Source of the DNA: DASPTB01 sp035623615
GTDB lineage: Bacteria > Actinomycetota > UBA4738
DNA length: 22,138 nucleotides
Direction: 5' to 3'
Assembly (NCBI GenBank): GCA_035623615.1
Contig: DASPTB010000134.1
Location: 1-22,138, forward strand
Shown here: positions 1 through 6,183 of the stretch, one piece after another
How the letters are laid out: each line of letters opens with the position of its first letter
Position numbering within the stretch: the stretch's first letter is position 1
The notes under the pieces: generated by a model
What the model was told of the DNA's origin: nothing
Seen by the model: the letters and a program-made list of their open reading frames with translations, nothing else
The model's database searches: none
Position numbers and translations under genes: made by a program

Positions 1-84
1 CAGCTCCCCAGGCGACACCTCGCCGGCGCGCAACAGCCGGACGGCCTCGACGGCCGTCAGTCGGATGAGCTCGTCGGATCCCAC
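1..84 (-). CDS. Amidase-family protein, N-terminal fragment (cut by window edge)
   Basis: The minus-strand frame running off the left edge reads VGSDELIRLTAVEAVRLLRA, then GEVSPGEL. This matches the usual N-terminus of amidase-signature (GatA/AtzF-like) enzymes, which open with a 'LTAxExxxLLRxGExSpxEL' helix. The catalytic Ser-Ser-Lys region would lie outside the window, so substrate and activity cannot be judged. I prefer the GTG at 84, which gives the typical short lead-in and has a weak GGGA upstream. An ATG at 135 in the same frame would add 17 residues and is the main alternative; neither has a strong ribosome-binding site. It lies downstream of the tRNA-Val gene on the same strand. The family call rests only on about 28 residues. 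Confidence 0.5.
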   Translation of the reverse strand, partial: MGSDELIRLTAVEAVRLLRAGEVSPGEL

Positions 85-256
85 CGGTTTCCCATGTCGT
101 CGCGCCTTGACGCCGGTCTCGGCCTCAGCGTACATGCGGCCCCGGGACGGCAACCCGTCCAGCTGGGGTCGGCGGGCTCGGTCCGCTCGAAGACCTCGAT
201 GCCGAACGTTGGGCTCGCGGCGGGAGCAGGCGTGAAGTCGCGGCCGCGCGGATAAC

Positions 257-331
257 TGGTGGGCGCTGAGGGTTTCGAACCCCCGACCTCCGCCTTGTAA
301 GGGCGGCGCTCTTCCGCTGAGCTAAGCGCCC
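257..331 (-). tRNA. tRNA-Val (anticodon UAC), CCA encoded
   Basis: The reverse complement folds as a complete cloverleaf. It has a 7-bp acceptor stem (GGGCGCT/AGCGCCC), a D arm GCTC...GAGC, an anticodon stem CCGCC/GGCGG with loop CTTACAA, and a T arm with loop TTCGAAA. Loop positions 34-36 read UAC, which decodes GUA and related valine codons. The mature body is 260-331 (72 nt) and the CCA end (257-259) is encoded. It sits 43 bp beyond the stop of the exporter permease on the same strand. No separate terminator is evident. Confidence 0.96.
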
Positions 332-374
332 GAAACTGAATCCGGTGCGACCCCATTCTCCGACGCGAACGGCC

Positions 375-1220
375 TCAGGTGATGACACGCCGGTAGAACA
401 ATCGGATCCCCGACCAGAGCAGGACGACGCACGCGAGGGCCGCCGCACCCAGGAACGCCCAGGTTGGCATGTGCGGGAGCGCCGGCGTGAGCGCCGCCCG
501 GAACCCCTCGCACAGGTACACGAGCGGATTGAGCAGCACCAGCATCTGCAGCCAGCGCACCGGGTCGAGCGTCGCCCATGGGTAGTACACGCAGCCGAGG
601 AACGTCAGCGGGACCACGATGATGGCGAACATCAACCCGATCTTCTCCGGCCGAACGACGGTGCCGAGCACCAGGCCGAGCGAGCCCGAGAGAATGCAGG
701 CAAGGAACATCACCGCGATCAGCAGCGGCCAGTTGCTCACGTGCACCGAGACCGGCGTCGCCGGAATGAAATAGACAAGGGGGAACACGCACAGCCCCGC
801 GAGCAGACTTTGCCCCGCCGCGAACACCACCTTCTCGACTGCGACCGCCCACACGGGGAGCGGAGCCATCAAGCGGTCCTCGATCTCCTTCGTCGCGCCG
901 AACTCGATGGAGAGTGGAAGGCCCACCGCCATGATCCCGGTGAACACGATGGCGACGGCGATCAGCCCGGGCACGAGGATCGTCGCGAAGGTCTCTCCGC
1001 TCGGCCCCGTGAACCCCTGACCGATCTTCGGAAACACGTACGTGAAGACGAACACGAACAGGAACGGCTGCATCAGCGTCCGGCCGAGGAACTCGCCGAG
1101 GTTCCGCCGCAGCACGCGCAGGTCGCGAACGATCAGGCCGTAGAAGGCGGCGGCGAAGCCCGAGTCCGTGCCCCCGGCGACGGCCGGGGACGGCGTCCGC
1201 AGCACGGTCGCGTCACTCAC
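375..1220 (-). CDS. ABC-2 type exporter permease (DrrB-like)
   Basis: This 281-residue integral membrane protein has about six hydrophobic segments: near FLFVFVFTYVF, GLIAVAIVFTGIMAVGL, SLLAGLCVFPLVYFI, LIAVMFLACILSGSLGLVLG, MFAIIVVPLTFLG and FLGAAALACVVLLW. The opening YGLIVRDLRVLRRNLGEFLG and the early amphipathic region are typical of ABC-2/DrrB/NodJ permeases that pair with a separate ATPase. It would form the membrane channel of a drug or lipid exporter. The GTG start at 1218-1220 lies inside the last codons of the upstream ATPase gene (8-nt overlap), implying translational coupling and one complex. The exported substrate cannot be told from sequence; 'daunorubicin resistance' is only the family name. 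Confidence 0.9.
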   Translation of the reverse strand: MSDATVLRTPSPAVAGGTDSGFAAAFYGLIVRDLRVLRRNLGEFLGRTLMQPFLFVFVFTYVFPKIGQGFTGPSGETFATILVPGLIAVAIVFTGIMAVGLPLSIEFGATKEIEDRLMAPLPVWAVAVEKVVFAAGQSLLAGLCVFPLVYFIPATPVSVHVSNWPLLIAVMFLACILSGSLGLVLGTVVRPEKIGLMFAIIVVPLTFLGCVYYPWATLDPVRWLQMLVLLNPLVYLCEGFRAALTPALPHMPTWAFLGAAALACVVLLWSGIRLFYRRVIT

Positions 1221-2151
1221 GAAGTTCCCTCCCCGTCAGGCTGATGAACACGGTCTCGAGTGTCGGCTCGGTCACCGACATGTCCCGCAGACCCGAGCCG
1301 AGCGACGCCTGCACGATCGACGGCACCACGCCGTCCCCGGCCTCCGCCATCACGCGAAGTCCCCCGTCCGCCGGTTCCACCGACGCCACAGCGGGGAGCG
1401 AACGGAGCGCCGCCTGCAGGTCGTCGGTCACCCGGTCGAGTTGCAGCCCCACGACGGTCTCGGCGCCGAGGCTCCGCTTCAGGTTGGCCGGCTCGTCGCA
1501 CACGAGCACCTTGCCGTGGTCGATGATCGCGACGCGCTCACAGAGCGTGTCGGCTTCCTCCATGTAGTGCGTCGTGAGGAGGACGGTCACCCCGTCCCGC
1601 TTGAGGTCGCCGACGATCTCCCACAGCGCCAATCGACTCTGCGGATCCAAGCCCGCGGTCGGCTCGTCCAGGAACAGCACGCTCGGCCGGTGCGCCAGCG
1701 ACCTGGCCACCTGCAACCGCTGCGCCATGCCCCCCGACAGTGCCGCCGGCAGCAGCTGCGCGTGCTCGGTCAGCCGGAATCGCCCGAGCAGCTCGTCGGC
1801 GCGCTGGCGTGCGGGGCCCGGTCCCATCCCGAAGAAACGGCAGTGCAGATACAGGTTCTCCCACACCGTGCATTGGCGATCCAGCGTGTTGAACTGCGTC
1901 ACGACGCCGATGGACTTCTTGATCGCCACGGGGTCGGCGGTGACATCGATGCCGGCCACGTGCACACTGCCGGAGGTCGGAAGGACCCGCGTGGTGCAGA
2001 TCCCGACGGTCGTCGTCTTCCCGGCCCCGTTCGGCCCCAGCAGGCCGAAGGTCTCGCCGGCCCCCACCTCGAGGTCGATCCCGTCGACCGCGGCGATCCG
2101 CGGCGGACCGGCGAAGACCTTGGTCAACTGCCGGATGGAGATGACGCTCAC
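1213..2151 (-). CDS. ABC exporter ATPase (DrrA-like)
   Basis: This 312-residue nucleotide-binding subunit energises the permease encoded directly downstream. Walker A is GPNGAGKTT (residues 39-47), followed by a Q-loop (VVTQFNTLD), signature LSGGMAQRLQVARSL, Walker B VLFLDEPTAGLD and the H-loop TTHYMEEAD. A C-terminal extension of about 90 residues follows, as in DrrA-type ATPases (ending ...EPTLETVFISLTGRELRE). I chose the GTG at 2151, preceded by AAAGGGCGG, because it gives the canonical opening VSVISIRQLTKVF. An ATG at 2205 would add 18 charged residues unlike the family. The stop overlaps the permease start, so the two form an operon. Its promoter should lie in 2152-2418, shared with the divergent propeller gene. 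Confidence 0.92.
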   Translation of the reverse strand: MSVISIRQLTKVFAGPPRIAAVDGIDLEVGAGETFGLLGPNGAGKTTTVGICTTRVLPTSGSVHVAGIDVTADPVAIKKSIGVVTQFNTLDRQCTVWENLYLHCRFFGMGPGPARQRADELLGRFRLTEHAQLLPAALSGGMAQRLQVARSLAHRPSVLFLDEPTAGLDPQSRLALWEIVGDLKRDGVTVLLTTHYMEEADTLCERVAIIDHGKVLVCDEPANLKRSLGAETVVGLQLDRVTDDLQAALRSLPAVASVEPADGGLRVMAEAGDGVVPSIVQASLGSGLRDMSVTEPTLETVFISLTGRELRE

Positions 2152-2418
2152 GTGCCCGCCCTTTCGCCGATGACCCCAATGTAGCCGACTCCTTCGAACA
2201 GGCACGCTTCACGGTGCCGAGCCAGCCCCTCAAAGACCCAAGTGAGACCGGTGCCCCTCCCTGGAATGGCAACCAAGAGTCCTCGCCGAAATCTCCGGGC
2301 GTCGTGAAGAACCGCGGGACTTCCAGCCTGAGCGCGCGGCGTCTTCGACCGTATAGCGCTTTTGTGTATGCTCGGCTCGGCCGCGGGCACCGACGGATCC
2401 TTCAGAAGGGAGACGCAC
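2152..2418. other. Divergent intergenic region, exporter / propeller gene
   Basis: No gene is supported in these 267 bases. They must hold the start signals for the leftward exporter operon and the rightward secreted-protein gene. On the plus strand the best promoter-like string is TATGCT at 2367-2372, 47 bp before the ATG, with TTCGAC 17 bp upstream as a poor -35. I would not call it a promoter with confidence. The propeller gene's ribosome-binding site, AGAAGGGAG, is at 2404-2412. Confidence 0.35.
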
Positions 2419-3744
2419 ATGATCCACCGAAGAAGGATCCTGTCGGTCCTGGCCGTCGCCGTGATTACCGGTCTCCTTGCTCTGGGCATGGCCCCGGCCC
2501 TCGCGCTCGGGGTGACCCCGGGGATGACCCCCGACACCGGCTGTGACACCGTCCGCGGCAAGGTGTACTCGCTCGTGGAAACTTCGGACCACTCCACTCT
2601 CTATGTCGGCGGCAAGTTCTCCCGCGTTGGCCAGAGCGGCGAGCACCCCTACTTCCCCGTGAGCCTGGCGCGGTTCGACGAGGCGACGTGCCTCGGCGAC
2701 CCCAGCTGGACTCCGCAGGTGTTCGAGTCGAACGGCACGGAACCCGGCACGGTCAACGGGATGGCGCTGTCGCCGGATGGCTCGACTCTCTACGTCGTGG
2801 GCAAGTTCGCCTTGGCGTGCCCCTCCCCAGTGGGATCTGCATGCGAGACGCGGAAGAACCTTGCTGCCTTCGACACGGGAACCGGTGCCCTCCAACCGAT
2901 CTCGGAGAATATCGCGAACCAGGTCGACACGGTCCTCCTCGCATCGAGCGGCGACGTCGTGACGAAGATCTATATCGGCGGCCCGTTCAAGCGCATCAAC
3001 GGCAAGCCCGCGGGCCGGCTCGCGGCGTTGGACCCCGACGGCAGCGTCGACACGACATGGGATCCGCAGGCCGACAACACGGTCCGGACGCTCGTGTGGG
3101 CGGCCGATGGCAACAGCATCTTCGCCGGGGGCTCGTTCAAGTCCATCACGGAGGGCGGGACGACCTACCCGCGCGAGGCGGTCGCGCGACTGAACCCGGT
3201 CGGCGCCTCACCCATCGTCAACGCCTGGACGATTCCCGCCGGCGTCATCCCCGTGCCGATGACGGCATGGTCGCTCACCCCGTCCCCCGACGGAACGACG
3301 CTCTACGGCGGGTTCGGTGCCGGTCCAAACTTCGCGGCGGCCTTCCGCCTGGACGACGGCCCGGTAGGCGATCAGATCTGGCGGAGATCGACCACCGGCA
3401 ACGTCGAGAGCACTGCCCTGTCGCCGGACGGCGCGGGGCTCTTCATCAGCGGCCACTTCGGCACGGCCCACAAGTCCGAGCAGATCTGTTCGGGCGTGTC
3501 GGCGCACGGGCTCGCCGAGATCAACCTGTCGACCGCTCCGACGATCAAGTACTTCTGCTGGGCTCCGCACCTGCTCCCCGACTCGTTGAACTTCACCGCG
3601 GGCTGGACCCTCTTGGTGAACCCCACGTACCTGTGGCTGGCGGGTTCGTTCGATCAGATCTGCACCCCCGACGGCGTGACCACGTGCGTACCGGCGGGTC
3701 CTCCCGGCACGACCAGCATGAACATCGCCCGGTTCACCCTGTAG
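2419..3744 (+). CDS. Secreted beta-propeller-like protein (delta-60 / DUF5122-type repeats)
   Basis: This 441-residue protein has a clear Sec signal peptide (MIHRRR, a hydrophobic core, then ALALG at about residue 31). The body contains six or more imperfect repeats of the form 'V..L..SPDGSTLYVGGKF': TLYVGGKFSRVG, TLYVVGKF, KIYIGGPFKRING, SIFAGGSFKSI, TLYGGF, GLFISGHF and LWLAGSF. Each is followed by an 'aRLaalDPdG'-like strand. This is the delta-60/DUF5122 repeat pattern, which builds a beta-propeller. No catalytic residues or anchor are visible, so a binding or surface-matrix role is only inference. Several scattered Cys residues fit an extracytoplasmic disulfide-bonded fold. The ATG at 2419 is preceded by AGAAGGGAG; the in-frame ATG at 2362 would push the signal peptide inside and is rejected. 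It converges on tatA. Confidence 0.8.
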   Translation: MIHRRRILSVLAVAVITGLLALGMAPALALGVTPGMTPDTGCDTVRGKVYSLVETSDHSTLYVGGKFSRVGQSGEHPYFPVSLARFDEATCLGDPSWTPQVFESNGTEPGTVNGMALSPDGSTLYVVGKFALACPSPVGSACETRKNLAAFDTGTGALQPISENIANQVDTVLLASSGDVVTKIYIGGPFKRINGKPAGRLAALDPDGSVDTTWDPQADNTVRTLVWAADGNSIFAGGSFKSITEGGTTYPREAVARLNPVGASPIVNAWTIPAGVIPVPMTAWSLTPSPDGTTLYGGFGAGPNFAAAFRLDDGPVGDQIWRRSTTGNVESTALSPDGAGLFISGHFGTAHKSEQICSGVSAHGLAEINLSTAPTIKYFCWAPHLLPDSLNFTAGWTLLVNPTYLWLAGSFDQICTPDGVTTCVPAGPPGTTSMNIARFTL

Positions 3745-3819
3745 CGGAGGTTCGTTCGGACGTCGAAGTGGGCGGCCGCAGGGACCAGCTGTCGCTGTCG
3801 GAGTGCGCGATGGTTGCGG

Positions 3820-4083
3820 CTAGGACTGGGGCGCTGACCCGTTGTTCTGGGAGTCGGCCCGGGCCGACGACTGCTCCACGTCGGGGCGCTGCTCGTCAGG
3901 GTGCCCCTCGTCGGAGTGCTGCTCGTCGGAGTGCTCGCTCAGACCCTTCTTGAACTCGTTCTTGGCCTCTCCCAGCGATCGTGCCAGCTGAGGGATCTTC
4001 GAGCTCCCGAAGGTGAAGACTGCGACGACCGCCGCCACGACCAGAACCACGCCCATGTCCTCAGGCCCGAGCATTCCAAGCAT
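3820..4083 (-). CDS. tatA: Sec-independent translocase subunit TatA
   Basis: This 87-residue protein has an N-terminal transmembrane helix (residues about 10-25), the hallmark FG turn (F25-G26), and an amphipathic helix SSKIPQLARSLGEAKNEFKKGL. This order defines TatA/TatE. It would assemble with TatC in the cytoplasmic membrane to export folded twin-arginine substrates; tatC is not in the window. The ATG at 4083 has an excellent GAGGAGG ribosome-binding site, which decides against the ORF start at 4143. The C-terminal 40 residues are hydrophilic and contain tandem HSDEQ-like pentapeptides (see repeat). TatA tails vary in length and are often dispensable, so the repeats need not matter for function. 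A TATGCT string on the minus strand (4109-4114) is a possible -10 box. Confidence 0.93.
   Translation of the reverse strand: MLGMLGPEDMGVVLVVAAVVAVFTFGSSKIPQLARSLGEAKNEFKKGLSEHSDEQHSDEGHPDEQRPDVEQSSARADSQNNGSAPQS
3874..3933 (-). repeat. Four 15-bp tandem repeats in the tatA tail
   Basis: Consecutive 15-bp units at 3919-3933, 3904-3918, 3889-3903 and 3874-3888 encode HSDEQ, HSDEG, HPDEQ and RPDVE. The first two differ at only two bases and the last is most diverged. The in-frame unit length means copy-number change would only lengthen or shorten the acidic/His-rich tail of TatA. Confidence 0.75.
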
Positions 4084-4208
4084 TCGATCCTCCTCACGCG
4101 ATGTCCCAAGCATAAGCGTAGGTGATTGACCCGGAATCCGCATCCGACCTGAGCGGATTCTGCGCGACGTGCCTTCGCCCTTGGTTCAGCCCGGCACGGC
4201 GAGCTTGC

Positions 4209-4475
4209 TCAGTGCCACTCGATGGCCCCGCAGGCTCGGCACACGACGTCCCCCAGGACCAGTGACAGGCGCGCGGCGCCGCATGACCGGCAACGGTCCA
4301 GGCCCTCGCTCCAGCGGGGCCTGGTTCGCTGGCACTCTGGGCAGATGAGCACCTGGCGGCCCCCGGCGACCCCCCGGGCCCAGGTGCCCTCCCCGCGGCG
4401 GGGATCGAAGGTGGCGCGCCCGCATAGCAGGCAGCTCGTCCGTTCCACGTGCCCCTCGTTCCCGGTCGTCGCCAC
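4209..4475 (-). CDS. Small double zinc-ribbon protein, function unknown
   Basis: This 88-residue cytoplasmic protein contains exactly eight cysteines in four CxxC knuckles: C15/C18, C45/C48, C62/C65 and C79/C82. That would give two zinc ribbons, the second compact one ending just before the C-terminal CGAIEWH. I do not recognise a named family. Such proteins can bind nucleic acid or act as rubredoxin-like or assembly factors, but nothing here chooses between them. The start is the GTG at 4475; it has only weak Shine-Dalgarno character (CGGGC). A TAGCAT string at 4485-4490 on this strand would place transcription very near the GTG, so near-leaderless translation is possible. It is transcribed divergently from the aromatic operon and shares its 5' region. 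Confidence 0.6.
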   Translation of the reverse strand: MATTGNEGHVERTSCLLCGRATFDPRRGEGTWARGVAGGRQVLICPECQRTRPRWSEGLDRCRSCGAARLSLVLGDVVCRACGAIEWH

Positions 4476-4516
4476 GCCCGATCATGCTAGGCCGGAGGGC
4501 ATCCCGAAGATCCCCC

Positions 4517-4545
4517 TTGACGGCGGCGCGATCGCCCCTCAAGAT
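4517..4545 (+). promoter_or_regulatory. Candidate promoter of the aromatic operon leader
   Basis: TTGACG at 4517-4522 matches a -35 box in five of six positions, and CAAGAT at 4540-4545 follows after 17 bp. The -10 match is weak (A, A and T of TATAAT). Initiation would fall at about 4551-4553, a few bases before the leader ATG at 4556, which would make the leader nearly leaderless, a common state in actinomycetes. The -35 is convincing and the -10 is not. Confidence 0.4.
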
Positions 4546-4555
4546 GGTGGGTCTG

Positions 4556-4660
4556 ATGGCAAACCGGCGGAAGGCCGTTCGCGGCACGGCGACCCAGAGC
4601 TTCGGGTTCTATTTCTGGGCGTATTCGCGCACGCCTTCCGTGGCCGGCGCCGTCGGGTAA
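4556..4660 (+). CDS. Aromatic leader peptide (attenuator sensor ORF), 34 aa
   Basis: The reading frame ATG 4556 to TAA 4658-4660 encodes a 34-residue peptide. Its residues 15-24 are SFGFYFWAYS: Phe at 16, 18 and 20, Tyr at 19 and 23, Trp at 21. Six of eight consecutive codons (4601-4624) are aromatic, and all three aromatic amino acids are represented. The rest is low-complexity Ala/Gly/Arg, as expected of a peptide whose only role is to be translated. An in-frame ATG at 4544 would add four residues (MVGL). GGTGGG at 4546-4551 is the only Shine-Dalgarno-like string before ATG 4556, and it would not be transcribed if the candidate promoter is right. The downstream RNA folds, the neighbouring aro genes and the codon content together make this an attenuation sensor. 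It is too short for ordinary gene callers. Confidence 0.88.
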   Translation: MANRRKAVRGTATQSFGFYFWAYSRTPSVAGAVG

Positions 4661-4716
4661 GCCCCGAACAGACGAGCAGAAAACGGAAGGCGTGGAGCCC
4701 GGCTCCGCGCCTTTTT
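4568..4716 (+). promoter_or_regulatory. trp-type transcription attenuator of the aro operon
   Basis: Four RNA segments can be read directly. Segment 1, CGGAAGGC (4568-4575), is complementary to GCCTTCCG in segment 2. Segment 2, CACGCCTTCCGT (4630-4641), is perfectly complementary over 12 bp to segment 3, ACGGAAGGCGTG (4683-4694). Segment 3 overlaps the 5' arm of the 3:4 terminator (4687-4713). Pairings 2:3 and 3:4 are therefore mutually exclusive. Expected logic: a ribosome stalled on uncharged Phe/Tyr/Trp codons (4601-4624) leaves segment 2 free, 2:3 forms and aroH onward is transcribed. With plentiful aromatic amino acids, the ribosome runs on to the stop at 4658, segment 2 is masked or takes up 1:2, and 3:4 terminates. 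Stalling at the last Tyr codon would partly cover segment 2, so early Phe/Tyr stalls should relieve termination best. The pairing is seen in the sequence; the mechanism follows from trp/phe attenuators. Confidence 0.9.
4687..4716 (+). terminator. Intrinsic terminator (attenuator 3:4 hairpin)
   Basis: Arms AAGGCGTGGAGC (4687-4698) and GCTCCGCGCCTT (4702-4713) pair over 12 bp with one G-U and a three-base loop, followed by a run of five T (4712-4716). It ends 28 bp before the aroH ATG, so it must be bypassed for the operon to be expressed. Confidence 0.92.
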
Positions 4717-4744
4717 CGTTGCGGAAAGGAACCGAGGAGAAGCG

Positions 4745-5152
4745 ATGCCAGAGGCCAGCACCGCCTGCCGAGGCGTGCGCGGGGCGACCACGGTCGACGC
4801 GCCCGGCGGGGTCACGACGGCCACTGCCACGGCCGAGCTGCTCGAGCGCATGCTCGAGGCGAACCGCGTGGGCCCGGAGGACGTCGCTGCCGCGATCTTC
4901 ACCCTCGACGACGACCTCGCCGGCGAGAACCCCGCCGCGGCGGCTCGCGCCGCCGGCTGGGACCTCGTCCCGCTTCTCATGGTCCGCGAGCACGGGGGCG
5001 ATGCCCGGGTGGCCCGGTGCCTGCGGGTCCTGCTCCTCGTCAACACGACTCTTGCGCAGTCCCAGATCCAGCACGTGTACCTGCGCGACGCGTCGGTGCT
5101 TCGTCCCGACCTCGCGCCCGCAACCTTCCAGCCCGGACCGTCCCCAGCCTAG
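4745..5152 (+). CDS. aroH: Chorismate mutase, AroH type
   Basis: This 135-residue enzyme converts chorismate to prephenate, the branch point to Phe and Tyr. The sequence follows Bacillus AroH throughout: VRGATTV near the start, AARAAGWDLVPLL, RCLRVLLLVNT, HVYLRDA and a final LRPDL. Active-site residues aligned to Bacillus subtilis Arg7, Glu78, Arg90 and Tyr108 are present as R12, E82, R94 and Y112. The Cys75 position appears to be Met (M79). This trimeric fold is unrelated to the helical AroQ-type mutases. The ATG at 4745 has a GAGGAG ribosome-binding site. It is the first structural gene after the attenuator and is followed by aroF after 11 bp. Its lead position fits control of carbon flow to Phe/Tyr. 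Confidence 0.95.
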   Translation: MPEASTACRGVRGATTVDAPGGVTTATATAELLERMLEANRVGPEDVAAAIFTLDDDLAGENPAAAARAAGWDLVPLLMVREHGGDARVARCLRVLLLVNTTLAQSQIQHVYLRDASVLRPDLAPATFQPGPSPA

Positions 5153-5163
5153 AGGAGGCACGA

Positions 5164-6183
5164 ATGATCATCGTCATGGAGGCGCACGCGACTCAGGCCC
5201 AGCTGCAGCTGGTGCTCGCTCGCATCGAGGCCCTCGGGTTCCGCTCGCATATCTCGAAGGGATCGGAGCGCACGATTGTGGGGGTGATCGGCGACGAGCG
5301 CCCCGTCGAGCCCGAGACCTTCGAGGTGCTCGAAGGCGTCGAGCGCGTCGTACGGATCCTGCATTCGTACAAACTCGCCAGCCGCGACTTCCACCCGGCG
5401 GAACGCGTGATCGAGCTCCCGAACGGCGCCCACCTCGGCGGCCCGGACGTGCTCATGATGGCGGGCCCGTGCGCGGTGGAAACCAGGGAGCAGCTCGAGG
5501 CGGCCGCTGCAGCGGTCGCCGAGGCCGGCGTCCGGGTCCTGCGCGGCGGCGCCTTCAAGCCGAGGACGTCCCCCTATTCGTTCCAGGGGCTCGGCGAGAA
5601 GGGTCTTGTGATGCTCCGCGAGGTCGCCGACGACCACGACATGGCGGTCGTCACCGAAGTCATCTCGCCCGAGGACGTTCCGCTCGTCGCCGAGCACGCC
5701 GACCTGCTGCAGATCGGCGCGCGCAATATGCAGAACTACAAGCTCCTGCGCGCCACCGGCTCCTCAGGGCGCCCGGTACTGTTGAAGCGCGGCCTCGGCT
5801 CCACCGTCGAGGAGCTGTTGCAGGCGGCCGAGTACGTCCTGTCGGAGGGGAACGAGAACCTCGCCTTGTGCGAACGCGGCATTCGCACGTTCGAGACGGC
5901 GACCCGGTTCACCCTCGACATCAACGCCGTGCCGGTGCTGAAGCACCTGTCCTCGCTTCCCGTCGTGATCGATCCGAGCCACGCGGCCGGGCGCCGCGAC
6001 TTCGTCCCGGCGATCGCGCGCGCCGGCATCGCGGCGGGCGCCGACGGGCTGCTCATCGAGGTGCACCCGAACCCTTCCGAGGCGCTGTCCGACGGCGCCC
6101 AGTCGCTCGATCCGGAGGGCTTCGCCGAGCTGGTGGCCGAGGTCCGGCGCGTCGCCGAGGCCATCGGGCGGGGCGCCGCGTGA
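5164..6183 (+). CDS. aroF: DAHP synthase (3-deoxy-7-phosphoheptulonate synthase), class I with N-terminal ferredoxin-like domain
   Basis: It condenses phosphoenolpyruvate and erythrose 4-phosphate to DAHP, the first committed shikimate step. Residues about 1-70 form a ferredoxin-like domain (MIIVMEAHATQAQLQLVLAR onward) and the rest is the TIM-barrel catalytic domain. The 339-residue length matches the Thermotoga maritima type. The expected metal ligands are visible: C103 in GPCAVE, H273 in DPSHAAG, E299 in EVHPNP and D310 in SDGAQSL. GGAFKPRTSPYSFQGLG, QIGARNMQN and LLKRGLGST are also intact. In this subtype the N-terminal domain can mediate Tyr/Phe feedback inhibition, so enzyme-level control may act in addition to the attenuator. 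The ATG at 5164 follows AGAGGAGG. The stop overlaps the tyrA GTG (GTGA). Confidence 0.96.
   Translation: MIIVMEAHATQAQLQLVLARIEALGFRSHISKGSERTIVGVIGDERPVEPETFEVLEGVERVVRILHSYKLASRDFHPAERVIELPNGAHLGGPDVLMMAGPCAVETREQLEAAAAAVAEAGVRVLRGGAFKPRTSPYSFQGLGEKGLVMLREVADDHDMAVVTEVISPEDVPLVAEHADLLQIGARNMQNYKLLRATGSSGRPVLLKRGLGSTVEELLQAAEYVLSEGNENLALCERGIRTFETATRFTLDINAVPVLKHLSSLPVVIDPSHAAGRRDFVPAIARAGIAAGADGLLIEVHPNPSEALSDGAQSLDPEGFAELVAEVRRVAEAIGRGAA

Noticed and set aside
257..331. tRNA-Val as an integration site of a genomic island
   Set aside because: No integrase, no direct repeat of the tRNA 3' end elsewhere in the window that I could see, and flanking genes look like normal chromosome.
345..1244. 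Plus-strand open frame of 299 codons over the exporter permease
   Set aside because: Its Arg/His/Glu-rich composition is typical of the antisense of a G+C-rich gene. The minus-strand permease has six membrane segments and overlaps its ATPase partner.
4222..5163. Long open frame upstream of the DAHP synthase gene that would give a 653-residue protein
   Set aside because: The first 314 residues are Arg/Pro-rich shadow of the zinc-ribbon gene, leader and aroH in another frame. The true start at 5164 has AGAGGAGG and gives the normal 339-residue enzyme.
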